A stretch of DNA of 64,000 bases from Pseudomonas syringae (GTDB lineage: Bacteria > Pseudomonadota > Gammaproteobacteria > Pseudomonadales > Pseudomonadaceae). Shown one piece after another: positions 55,970 through 64,000 of this stretch. The translations under genes and the position numbers were made by a program. Every line of letters starts with the position of its first letter. Within the stretch, counting starts at the first letter, position 1. The notes below the pieces were generated by a model. It was given only the letters and a program-made list of their open reading frames with translations, did no database searches and was not told the origin of the DNA. The DNA lies in assembly GCF_023278085.1 (NCBI RefSeq), contig NZ_CP066265.1, positions 2,138,501-2,202,500 on the forward strand. The letters run 5' to 3'.

Positions 55970-57121
55970 TCAAACATCCCCCAAGGCCAGAATCGTCGCC
56001 ACCAGCGCCTGGCCCCTGGGCACCAGGGTGTTCAGCTCCAGGTACTCACGGTCGGTATGCACTTTCCCTCCTACCGGACCGAGGCCGCACAGGGTCGGGA
56101 TGCCGAGGCTGGCGGTGAAGCCCGAGTCGGCGCAGCCGCCGGTGAATTCGCCTTCCACGCTGAACCCCAGTTCCTGCGCAAGCCCTTGATAAAGACTCAG
56201 CAGTTGCGTGCTGTGCCTGGCTTCCATCGGCAGAAAGGTCGTGGCCTCCAGCACGCGGGCCGATGTGCCGGGCAGTTCCTCTTCGGCGACGATGGCCTGG
56301 ACCGCAGCGAGAATTTCATCCCATTGCCTGAGCTCGACAAAGCGCACATCGAGCCTGGCCGAAGCGCTGGGCGCAACCGTGTTGCTGGAAGTGCCGCCCG
56401 ACATCAGCCCGACATTGGTGGTGACGCCCGCGGCATAATCCGTCAGCGCGTGCAGCTTGATCACTTTGTGCGCCAGCGCCTGAATGGCACTCGCGCCATC
56501 GGCATGGTTCACCCCTGAATGCGCCGCGCGGCCGCTGACTTCGATGATCAGCGTCGCACCCCCTTTGCGGGCACTGACCACATTGCCGCTGGCGCGTCCC
56601 GGCTCCGGGTTGAGCACCGCGCGCGCCTGCCGGGCGTAGTGTTCGATATGCACACGGGCGCTGGCGGAACCGATTTCTTCGTCGCCGGTATACAGAATCT
56701 GCACCGGAAACGGCAGTGGACCGAGTTGTTTCAACGCTTTCAGCGCAAAGCAATTCAGCACCAGCCCGCCTTTCATGTCGGCCACGCCAGGACCGTAGGC
56801 CAGTTCGGTATCTTTGGTATAGCCGCGAGTGGACGTGGTGCCTTTGGGGAACACGGTGTCGCGGTGACCGAGCAGCAGCACCGGCTTGCCGGGTCCGCCT
56901 GGCAATTCAGCCAGCAGCACATCGCCAAACCCTTCGACCGGGATACGTTCGACGCCGATCCCGTCGGCCTGTAGTTGTGCGGCGAGCAGATCGCCCACAG
57001 CATCCACACCGGCCTTGTCGTAACTGTTGGAGTCGGTGTCGACCAGACTCTGCAACAGCGACTCCATCGCCTCGTACTGCCCGCTCAGCCAGGCGGTTGC
57101 CTGCCGTTGTGCGTCGTTCAT
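55970..57121 (-). CDS. M20-family metallopeptidase (glutamate carboxypeptidase-like)
   Basis: This 383-residue peptidase has the M20 metal site: LLGHRDTVFPKGT (His, Asp), GPGVADMKGGLV (bridging Asp) and YTGDEEIGS (catalytic Glu, metal Glu). The dimerisation domain includes VSGRAAHSGVNHADGASAIQ. The pattern is closest to CPG2-type carboxypeptidases, which remove C-terminal Glu from acyl or folate compounds; the substrate is inferred only. No signal peptide. Start overlaps the preceding M20 gene by 4 bp. Confidence 0.9.
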   Translation of the reverse strand: MNDAQRQATAWLSGQYEAMESLLQSLVDTDSNSYDKAGVDAVGDLLAAQLQADGIGVERIPVEGFGDVLLAELPGGPGKPVLLLGHRDTVFPKGTTSTRGYTKDTELAYGPGVADMKGGLVLNCFALKALKQLGPLPFPVQILYTGDEEIGSASARVHIEHYARQARAVLNPEPGRASGNVVSARKGGATLIIEVSGRAAHSGVNHADGASAIQALAHKVIKLHALTDYAAGVTTNVGLMSGGTSSNTVAPSASARLDVRFVELRQWDEILAAVQAIVAEEELPGTSARVLEATTFLPMEARHSTQLLSLYQGLAQELGFSVEGEFTGGCADSGFTASLGIPTLCGLGPVGGKVHTDREYLELNTLVPRGQALVATILALGDV

Positions 57122-58545
57122 TCACTCAACTCCTGTGCCCGGTGCTCGCGGGTCAGCCGTGCGCCATCCGTTCCCAGGTCCCAGAACAGTCCGGCCATGA
57201 TTTGCAGGCTCTCTCTGACCACCGGAGCCAGCAAGTGCTCGTCGGGTGCATGTTGCGAGCACGCCGGGTACGAGTGTGGCACCCAGACCGTCGGCAGGCC
57301 CAGCACTTCAGCGAACACATCGTTGGGCAGCGAACCGCCCAGATTAGGCAGCAGCGCCGGTTTCTTTCCAGTGGTCGCGGCCAGCGATTCCAGCGCCCAG
57401 CCGACCCACGGGCTGTCCGGTGACAAGCGCGTGGCGTGCATGACGTCCATACGCGTCTGTCGAACCTCGACCTGAGTGAAACCGTGGGCATCCAGGTGCG
57501 CGCGCACCGCCGGAATGAACGCGTGGTAATCGCTGTCGACCACAAAACGGATGTGACACAGCGCGTGGGCCTTGCCGGGAATGGCATGCACCGGCGCGTC
57601 CGGGTTGCCGGTCTTGAAGGCGAGGATGTCGAGGGTGTTCCAGCCGAAGACTTTCTCGCTGAGCGATAAGGTCGGGTCTCCCCAATCGGGGTCTATTTCC
57701 GGATCACCCGGACCGCCGCCGACTTCGATATCTGCCAACGCGGCCTTTACTGCCTCGGGGATGGCCGTAGGCATGAGCCCTGCGACGTTCACCCGGCCGT
57801 GTTCGTCGACCATGCTGGCGATGGCATTGGCCAGAATGATGCCGGGGTTGGCCAGCAGCCCGCCCCAGTTGCCGGAATGGTGTGCGCCTTCGCGCAGGTT
57901 GACCGTCAGCTCGAAGTTGAACACCCCGCGCGAGCCCAGAAACAGGGTAGGGCGCGCGGCTGCCAGGCGCGGGCCGTCCGAGGCGATGAAAACATCCGCC
58001 GCAAGTTCTTCAGCGTGCGCCTGGCAGAATGCGCTGAGGCCGGGTGAGCCGTCTTCTTCGCCCATTTCCAGCAGCAGTTTGACGTTGAAACCCAGTTTGC
58101 CGTCGCGCGCCTTGAGGGTCTGTTCGAGGGCAGTCAGGTTGATCAGGTGCTGGCCCTTGTTGTCCGCCGTGCCACGGCCGTACCAGCGATCACCGCGCTC
58201 GGTGACCTTCCACGGCGACAGGCCCGCTTGCCACTGCGCGTCGTAGCCACGCACCACATCGCCATGGCCGTAACTGAGCAGTGTCGGCAGGGCCGGGTCC
58301 TCGATGCGGGTGGCGATCATCAACGGCCCGCGCCCGGCGACCGGGTTGTCGTGCACCTTGACGTTGAAACCCAGACGCTCGACGTGCGGGGTGATGAATT
58401 CGTTCAGGTAGCGATAAAGCTCCGGCAGGCTGGCGGCCTCCTGGCTTTGGGTCGGGTACGCAACGCTGTCGCCGAGCAGGGCGAAAAAGGTGCCGTTGTC
58501 GAACTGCTCGGTGGCGTTTTCGATGGCATGTGAACGGCTACTCAT
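57118..58545 (-). CDS. M20-family metallopeptidase (dipeptidase-like)
   Basis: This 475-residue M20 peptidase has LLSYGHGDVVRGYDAQW, RGTADNKGQHLIN and LLEMGEEDGSPG for its two metals, and a dimerisation domain with NLREGAHHSGNWGGL. ATG 58545 (MSSRSHAIENATEQF) overlaps the dppF-like stop as ATGA; the longer frame reading to 58641 lies inside the ATPase gene and is discarded. It probably hydrolyses peptides brought in by the adjacent transporter. Confidence 0.9.
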   Translation of the reverse strand: MSSRSHAIENATEQFDNGTFFALLGDSVAYPTQSQEAASLPELYRYLNEFITPHVERLGFNVKVHDNPVAGRGPLMIATRIEDPALPTLLSYGHGDVVRGYDAQWQAGLSPWKVTERGDRWYGRGTADNKGQHLINLTALEQTLKARDGKLGFNVKLLLEMGEEDGSPGLSAFCQAHAEELAADVFIASDGPRLAAARPTLFLGSRGVFNFELTVNLREGAHHSGNWGGLLANPGIILANAIASMVDEHGRVNVAGLMPTAIPEAVKAALADIEVGGGPGDPEIDPDWGDPTLSLSEKVFGWNTLDILAFKTGNPDAPVHAIPGKAHALCHIRFVVDSDYHAFIPAVRAHLDAHGFTQVEVRQTRMDVMHATRLSPDSPWVGWALESLAATTGKKPALLPNLGGSLPNDVFAEVLGLPTVWVPHSYPACSQHAPDEHLLAPVVRESLQIMAGLFWDLGTDGARLTREHRAQELSE

Positions 58546-59555
58546 GATGGCATCAGCTCCAGAGTTTTCGAGGTGTCGCGCAAGTGGCAACGGACGGTTC
58601 CGCCTTCCATGCGGCCAACGAGCGGATAGTGGTCCTTGCACACCGCCATGCAGCCGGGGCAGCGCGGATGAAAAGCGCAGCCGGAAGGCGGCGACATGGG
58701 GTTGGGGAAGGTGCCGTGCAGGCCCAGATCGGGAATGCCCAGATGCGGGTCCGGGGTTAGCACCGAGTCCAGCAGCGCTTGCGTATAGGGGTGGCCGGGT
58801 CTGGCAAACAGCGATTCGCGGCTGCGCTCTTCGACGATTCGGCCCAGGTACATCACCGCCACGCGGTCGGCCAGATGCTCGATGACGGCCAGGTTGTGGC
58901 TGATCAGCAGGTAGGTCAGGCCGAACTCCTGTTTGAGGTCCTGCAACAGGTTGAGAATCTGTGCCTGCACCGAAACGTCCAGCGCCGAGGTCGGCTCGTC
59001 GCAGATCAACACGTCCGGGCGCATCACCAGCGCCCGGGCAATCGCCACACGCTGGCGCTGGCCACCGGAAAGCTGGCTCGGGTAGCTGTCGATCACCCGC
59101 TTGGGCAGGCCGACGACATCCATCATCGCCTCGACCCGCTGGCGGCGCTCGGTGTTGGTGCCGATCTCATGCACGATCAGCGGCAGGGTGACGATTTCGC
59201 GCAGGGTCTTGCGCGGGTTCAGGGAGGAGTAAGGGTCCTGAAAGATCGGCTGGATACGCCGTGCCATCTCCTTGCGGTCGGTACCGGCCAGATGCTTGCC
59301 GTTGACCAGCACATCGCCGCTGCTGGGCGCGAGCAGACCCAGCAACATCTTGGCCAGGGTGCTTTTGCCGCAGCCGGACTCGCCGACCAGCCCGAGGGTT
59401 TCGCCGCGCATCAGGCGCAGTGACACACCATCGACCGCTTTCAGCGTGGCATTGGGTTTGAAAAAACCTCGGCTGATGCTGAATTCGCGGCGGATGTCGC
59501 ACAGCTCCAGAGCGATGTCTTTTTTGCCACTCGTGTTCAGGGCCTGATTCGTCAT
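58542..59555 (-). CDS. Oligopeptide ABC transporter ATP-binding protein (DppF-like)
   Basis: This 337-residue ATPase has Walker [10 protein letters not shown], signature LSGGQRQRVA, Walker B VLICDEPTSALDVS and the C-terminal Cys-containing oligopeptide extension (CAFHPRCPGCMAVC). It pairs with the DppD-like ATPase immediately upstream, with which it overlaps by 4 bp. Cytoplasmic side of the transporter. Confidence 0.93.
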   Translation of the reverse strand: MTNQALNTSGKKDIALELCDIRREFSISRGFFKPNATLKAVDGVSLRLMRGETLGLVGESGCGKSTLAKMLLGLLAPSSGDVLVNGKHLAGTDRKEMARRIQPIFQDPYSSLNPRKTLREIVTLPLIVHEIGTNTERRQRVEAMMDVVGLPKRVIDSYPSQLSGGQRQRVAIARALVMRPDVLICDEPTSALDVSVQAQILNLLQDLKQEFGLTYLLISHNLAVIEHLADRVAVMYLGRIVEERSRESLFARPGHPYTQALLDSVLTPDPHLGIPDLGLHGTFPNPMSPPSGCAFHPRCPGCMAVCKDHYPLVGRMEGGTVRCHLRDTSKTLELMPS

Positions 59556-60553
59556 GACGTTATGCCCTCGCGGTGCAGCACAGGTTCGGCGCCCGCCGCG
59601 GCAAACAGGCAGCGGGTCATGTGGTCGGGGCTGTGAATCGGCGGGACGTCATCGGCGCAGGCCGCAATGGCCTGCGGGCAGCGGTTACGGAAGGCACAGC
59701 CGTGTTGCTCGCCGACCAGGCTGGGCACCAGCCCCGGAATCGAGCCAAGTGGCTGGCCCGGCCGGGTACGCCCAGGGATCGGAATACTCGCCAGCAAGCC
59801 ACGGGTGTAAGGGTGCTGCGGGTTCTCGAACAGCTCGACTGCCGGGGCGGTTTCGACGATCTGCCCGGCGTACATCACCGCCACCCGGTCGGCGATACGC
59901 GCGACCAGCCCCAGGTCGTGGGTGATGAAGATCACCGCCAGGCCGAACTCTTTCTGGATGTCGCGGATCAGGCGCAGGATCTGCGCCTGAATGGTCACGT
60001 CCAGCGCGGTGGTCGGCTCGTCGGCGATGATCACGTCCGGTTCGCACATCAGCGCCATGGCGATGATCACCCGCTGGCGCAGGCCGCCCGACAACTGATG
60101 CGGGTACTGGCGCAGGCGCTCGCCAGCGTTGCTGATGCCGACTTTCTCCAGCATCTGCGCCGCACGCTGCAGGGCCTCCTTGCGTGACACCTTGCGGTGC
60201 CGGGTGAGCACTTCGCTGAGCTGATCGCCGATGCTGTAGGCCGGGTTCAGCGAGGTCATGGGCTCCTGGAAAATCATCGCCAGACGGTTGCCGCGCAGGT
60301 CGCACATCTGCCGCTCGCTCTGGGTCAGCATGTCGATGCCGTCCAGGCTCAGGGTTGTCGCGGTACGTCGTGCCTTGCGCGGCAGCAGGTCCATGAGCGC
60401 CAGCGAAGTGAGGGATTTACCGCAGCCCGATTCGCCGACAATGCACAGCATTTCACCGCGCTCGACCTGAAAGTCCAGACCGCGCACTGCGTGGAGCGTG
60501 TCTTGCCCCAAAGGGATCTCGACACGCAGGTTTTCAACATGCAACAGCGCCAT
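59552..60553 (-). CDS. Oligopeptide ABC transporter ATP-binding protein (DppD-like)
   Basis: This 333-residue ATPase has Walker [10 protein letters not shown], signature [10 protein letters not shown], Walker [15 protein letters not shown] and the [14 protein letters not shown] extension. The ABC signature here has Leu where the DppF-like partner has Gln (LSGGL instead of LSGGQ). ATG 60553 ([13 protein letters not shown]) is chosen over 60583. Confidence 0.93.
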   Translation of the reverse strand: MALLHVENLRVEIPLGQDTLHAVRGLDFQVERGEMLCIVGESGCGKSLTSLALMDLLPRKARRTATTLSLDGIDMLTQSERQMCDLRGNRLAMIFQEPMTSLNPAYSIGDQLSEVLTRHRKVSRKEALQRAAQMLEKVGISNAGERLRQYPHQLSGGLRQRVIIAMALMCEPDVIIADEPTTALDVTIQAQILRLIRDIQKEFGLAVIFITHDLGLVARIADRVAVMYAGQIVETAPAVELFENPQHPYTRGLLASIPIPGRTRPGQPLGSIPGLVPSLVGEQHGCAFRNRCPQAIAACADDVPPIHSPDHMTRCLFAAAGAEPVLHREGITS

Positions 60554-60569
60554 GTGCGGATCTCCTCTG

Positions 60570-61478
60570 TCAGTTGCGCCCATCGGGCAGGATCAGGTCG
60601 CGCAGGCCGTCACCGACCAGATTGATGCCCAGCACCAGCACCATCAGGGCGACGCCGGGAATGGCGATGACCCAGGGGGAAAAGAACATGTACGGTTTGC
60701 CTTCGGCGATCATCAGGCCCCAGGACGGAATCGGTGGCTGCACGCCGACCCCGAGGAACGACAATGCCGATTCGAGAAGAATCGCGTGGGCCATCTCCAG
60801 GGTCGCGACGACGATCAGCGCACCGACCAGATTGGGCAGGATTTCGCTGGCCAGAATGCGCAGCGTCGAGCAGCCCAGCGCCTGCGCCGAGGCGACGTAT
60901 TCGGCGTCACGGATCTGCTGCACCGCGGCGCGCACCACCACGGCGAAACGGTCCCAGAGCAGGCAGCCGAGCAGGATGATCACGACTTTCAGCGAGCCGC
61001 CGATCAACGACGCGGAGGCCAGCGCCACCATGACCACCGGCATCGCCAGGCGCGTGGTAATCAGGTAGCTGATCAGCGCGTCGGTCTTGCCGCCAAAGTA
61101 GCCCGCCAGCAAGCCCATGATGGTGCCGATGACGCCGGAGATCAGCGCTGCCGAGAAGCCGATGAACAGTGAAATACGTGCGCCGTACAGCAGGCGTGAC
61201 AGGTAGTCACGGCCCAGTTTGTCGGTGCCCAACACATACTCCCAGGTGCCGTTGGCCATCCACACCGGTGGTTTCATGCGCAGCATCACGTCTTGCGTAT
61301 AGGGGTCGTAGGGCGCCAGCCAGGGGGCGAACAGCGCACCGAACAGGATGATCAGCAACAGCATCGCGCCAATCGCAAAGCCGCGATGGGCGAAGCTGTT
61401 GCGCAACGTGCGCCAGATGCTTCTGGCTGGCGGCTGGTAATCCTGGATCACCAGCGGCGATGAGGTGGTTGTGCTCAT
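60570..61478 (-). CDS. Oligopeptide ABC transporter permease (DppC-like)
   Basis: This 302-residue permease has about six spans, a long N-terminal cytoplasmic segment and the EAA-type loop (EYVASAQALGCSTLRILASE). It is closely linked to the DppB-like permease (8 bp) and the ATPase genes. Inner membrane. Confidence 0.93.
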   Translation of the reverse strand: MSTTTSSPLVIQDYQPPARSIWRTLRNSFAHRGFAIGAMLLLIILFGALFAPWLAPYDPYTQDVMLRMKPPVWMANGTWEYVLGTDKLGRDYLSRLLYGARISLFIGFSAALISGVIGTIMGLLAGYFGGKTDALISYLITTRLAMPVVMVALASASLIGGSLKVVIILLGCLLWDRFAVVVRAAVQQIRDAEYVASAQALGCSTLRILASEILPNLVGALIVVATLEMAHAILLESALSFLGVGVQPPIPSWGLMIAEGKPYMFFSPWVIAIPGVALMVLVLGINLVGDGLRDLILPDGRN

Positions 61479-61486
61479 AGGGCCTC

Positions 61487-62404
61487 CTATTTCACGCGGA
61501 TGCGCGGGTCGAGCAGTGCGTTGAGCACGTCGGCCAGCAGCGTGAGGACGATGTAGATCACCGCGATCAACAGCACGACCGCTTGCACCACCGGAAAGTC
61601 GTCACGGGCAATTGCATCCCAGGCCAGCTGGCCGATGCCTTGCAGCGAGAACACTGTTTCGATGACCACCGAGCCGCCGAGCATGAAACCGAATTCCACG
61701 GCAGCCAGCGCCACCACCGGGATCAGCGCGTTGCGCAATGCGTGTTTGAACAGCACCGTGGCGGGGCGCAGACCCTTGGCGCGGGCGGTGCGGATGTAAT
61801 CGGAATTGAGCACGTCAAGCATGCCTGCACGGGTCAGGCGCATGATCGCCGGGGTTGCGTAGTAGCCGAGCGCAATCGCTGGCATGACGAAGTGCGCCCA
61901 GGTCGAGTTACCCGACACCGGCAGCCATTTCAGGGTGACCGAGAACACCACGATCAGCATCAGTGCGAACCAGAAACTCGGCATGGCCTGACCCAGCACC
62001 GCAATGCTCAGCGCCAGCCGATCGACCCACGTATCACGTTTCACCGCCGCCAGGACGCCCAGCGGAATGGCGATCAGCAGCGCGATGCTCAGGGCCATGG
62101 CACCCAGCCCGAGGGTGATCGACAGGCGCGAAGCGATCAGGTTGTAAACCGACTCCTGAAAGAAGAACGAATCGCCCAGATCGAGGCGCACCACGTCGGA
62201 CAGCCACTCGAAATACTGGGTGACCAGCGGTTTGTTGAGGCCGTACTGCACACGAATCTGTTCGATCTGCTCGCTGCTGGCTTCCGGTCCGCCAATGGCG
62301 GTGGCCAGGTCGCCGGACAGGTGCAGCAGGGAAAAGCTGATCACCGATACGGTAATCGCTACGCACAGGGCGATGCCCAGGCGGCGCAAGAGAAATCCGA
62401 ACAT
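61487..62404 (-). CDS. Oligopeptide ABC transporter permease (DppB-like)
   Basis: This 305-residue permease begins MFGFLLRRLGIALCVAITVS and has about six spans and the EAA loop (DYIRTARAKGLRPATVLFKH). It forms the channel with the DppC-like permease. Typical length. Confidence 0.93.
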   Translation of the reverse strand: MFGFLLRRLGIALCVAITVSVISFSLLHLSGDLATAIGGPEASSEQIEQIRVQYGLNKPLVTQYFEWLSDVVRLDLGDSFFFQESVYNLIASRLSITLGLGAMALSIALLIAIPLGVLAAVKRDTWVDRLALSIAVLGQAMPSFWFALMLIVVFSVTLKWLPVSGNSTWAHFVMPAIALGYYATPAIMRLTRAGMLDVLNSDYIRTARAKGLRPATVLFKHALRNALIPVVALAAVEFGFMLGGSVVIETVFSLQGIGQLAWDAIARDDFPVVQAVVLLIAVIYIVLTLLADVLNALLDPRIRVK

Positions 62405-62505
62405 GGCAAGCGACCTTGTGTTCGAGGGGTAGCGGGTTGGCGGCCGCTGCCGTGAGGCACAACGCGTGCCTCGCAGCAGGTGTCACCGATTGACGTCGCG
62501 AACAG

Positions 62506-64000
62506 CTATTTCCAGCTCGACAGCACGAAGCGCGGCAATTCGTCCGGATAAGGCTTGAAGTTCAGGTCCGAGACATAGGCGTAGTTCATCGAGTAGTTGA
62601 ACAGCGGCGCCCAGTACGCCTGCTCGCTGATGCGCTGCAATGCCTTACGGTAATTGTCCTTGCGCACCTGCGGGTCCAGCGCGTTGTCGGCGGTCTGCAG
62701 CCAGCTCTGGACTTGCGGGTCCTTGATGTTGTCGTCCGGGTTGCCCTTGAACCAGGTGCCAGCCGACGCCGAAGTGTCGAGGATCGAGAACGAGCCCCAG
62801 GCCTGGAATGACATCGGCACCTTGCCGCCGCGTTGCTGGTCGCGCAGGGCGGCGTACTTCAGGTAACGCAGCTTGGCGTTGATACCCACGGCGCGCAGGT
62901 TGCCGATGATCGCTTCCACATAATCGCGGTCTCGATAGGCGAAGATTTCAGTTTCGAAGCCGTTCGGGTAACCGGCTTCGGTCAGCAGCGCCTTGGCCTT
63001 GGCCGGGTCGTAGTTGTAGACCGTGGCGGCGCTGGTGTCACAGCCGAACTGGCCGGGGTAGCAGGCGACTTGCAGCGGCTTGCTTTCGCCGCCGACCAGC
63101 TGCGAGGCGAGGCCATCGCGGTTGATTGCGTAATTGATCGCCTGACGCACTTTCAGGTGTTTCATCGGCGAATCGGCGCTGGAGGTGCCGCGCGCATCGA
63201 GAATCAGAAAACCGATACGCATGGTCGCGCCGCTGGTCACCACCAGATTGGGCATGGCCTTGAGGTTTTCCGCCTGATCCGGAGCGACGCGCCAGGTCCA
63301 GTCGATGCCACCGGTCATCAACTCGGCCAGCCGCGTTTCAGCATCGGCGATGACCCGGAAGGTGATGTGGCTGATCTTCGGCTGGCCCTGCGGGCTGTCT
63401 TTGAAGTAGTCCGGGTTTTTGTCCATCTTCACGCCTTCACCCGAGGCGATGGCCGTGACCTTGTAAGGCCCGGTGCCAATCGGCTTGCGACTGAATCCGG
63501 CCATGCCGACTTGTTCGAAATACTTTTTCGGAAACATCGGGACAGCGTTGGACAGGTATTCCAGCGCCGGCGGGAAGGGCTTTTTCAGGTGCAGGCGGAC
63601 GCTGTAGTCACCGAGCTTTTCGGCGCTCTTGATCCAGTCGACGTTTTGCACGGTGACCACCTTGGACTCGGGCGACACCACGTAATTGAGGGTGAACACC
63701 ACGTCATCGGCAGTGAACGGGTCGCCATTGTGAAACTTCACGCCCTCGCGCAGCTGGAAGTCGATGGTGGTGTCGTCGACCTGCTTCCAACTGGTGGCGA
63801 GCATGGGTTCGTACTGGCCGTTGTCAGGGTTGCGATAGACCAGGTTGTCCCAGATCAGGCGACCGAGAATCACGCCTTCGCGCAAATCGTTGTGATAGGG
63901 GCTGATGTTTTCCGGCTCGCTGTCGGAGGCGTAGACCAGCGTGTCATCGGCCTTGCCGGCCAGGGCGGAAAAACTGCTGAACAGGCTCAACAGCGCGATG
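62506..64000 (-). CDS. Peptide ABC transporter substrate-binding protein, 5' end cut by window
   Basis: This is a family 5 extracellular solute-binding protein for peptides or nickel-like ligands, with at least 497 residues visible. Its start lies beyond base 64000. The part seen begins within a signal peptide (LLSLFSSFSALAG) and continues with VYASDSEPENISPYHNDL, DFQLREGVKFHNGDPFTADDVVFTLN and the C-terminal YAYVSDLNFKPYPDEL. It is the first gene visible in the peptide import cluster; 101 bp separate it from the DppB-like permease. Confidence 0.9.
   Translation of the reverse strand, partial: IALLSLFSSFSALAGKADDTLVYASDSEPENISPYHNDLREGVILGRLIWDNLVYRNPDNGQYEPMLATSWKQVDDTTIDFQLREGVKFHNGDPFTADDVVFTLNYVVSPESKVVTVQNVDWIKSAEKLGDYSVRLHLKKPFPPALEYLSNAVPMFPKKYFEQVGMAGFSRKPIGTGPYKVTAIASGEGVKMDKNPDYFKDSPQGQPKISHITFRVIADAETRLAELMTGGIDWTWRVAPDQAENLKAMPNLVVTSGATMRIGFLILDARGTSSADSPMKHLKVRQAINYAINRDGLASQLVGGESKPLQVACYPGQFGCDTSAATVYNYDPAKAKALLTEAGYPNGFETEIFAYRDRDYVEAIIGNLRAVGINAKLRYLKYAALRDQQRGGKVPMSFQAWGSFSILDTSASAGTWFKGNPDDNIKDPQVQSWLQTADNALDPQVRKDNYRKALQRISEQAYWAPLFNYSMNYAYVSDLNFKPYPDELPRFVLSSWK

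Overview
The window looks like a chromosomal segment of a Pseudomonas, most likely of the P. syringae group. The evidence is the high GC with C/G-ending codons, the purU-folD-soxBDAG order, the many chemoreceptors, a membrane PQQ glucose dehydrogenase, and short palindromic intergenic repeats with the core ACGCTCTGCGT. No tRNA, rRNA, insertion sequence, prophage or CRISPR array was seen. Almost every gene can be assigned to a family. The main exception is a 636-residue orphan protein at 2575-4485.

Layout. 1-5 kb: an amidase, a decayed ssuA-type binding protein, the orphan protein, and a 28-residue membrane peptide behind a weak sigma-28-like site. 5-9 kb: a soluble four-PAS chemoreceptor translationally coupled to a triple-CheW protein that carries an in-frame stop, then a 41-residue protein and a strong terminator. 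9-12 kb: a GNAT acetyltransferase, a small unknown protein, an exported MBL-fold protein and a divergent LysR regulator. 12-21 kb: a palindromic repeat cluster, a dCache chemoreceptor, and purU-folD-soxBDAG, which oxidises sarcosine and manages the one-carbon folate units released. 21-26 kb: a metal-uptake block (DUF4198 protein, TonB receptor with a Zur-like operator, Nramp-family carrier). 26-38 kb: mixed metabolic and stress genes, among them a DRGH nuclease, a chemoreceptor with a putative C-terminal sensor, RidA, and topB behind a LexA-like box. 38-41 kb: an HDOD protein and a dCache chemoreceptor with a good FliA-type promoter.

41-51.5 kb: a complete C-P lyase operon, phnCDEFGHIJKLMNP, behind a Pho-box-like site, with a palindromic candidate operator inside the first codons of phnF. 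51.7-54 kb: gcd. 54-64 kb, minus strand: an oligopeptide-type ABC transporter, two M20 peptidases and an amidase. This looks like an import-and-hydrolyse pathway for peptides or amides and runs off the right edge.

Themes: chemotaxis (four receptors plus a CheW scaffold), scavenging of N-methyl, phosphonate and peptide nutrients, and metal uptake. The least understood parts are the orphan protein, and the group formed by the 28-residue peptide, PAS-receptor, triple-CheW and 41-residue protein. All family assignments come from reading the sequence; no database search was run.
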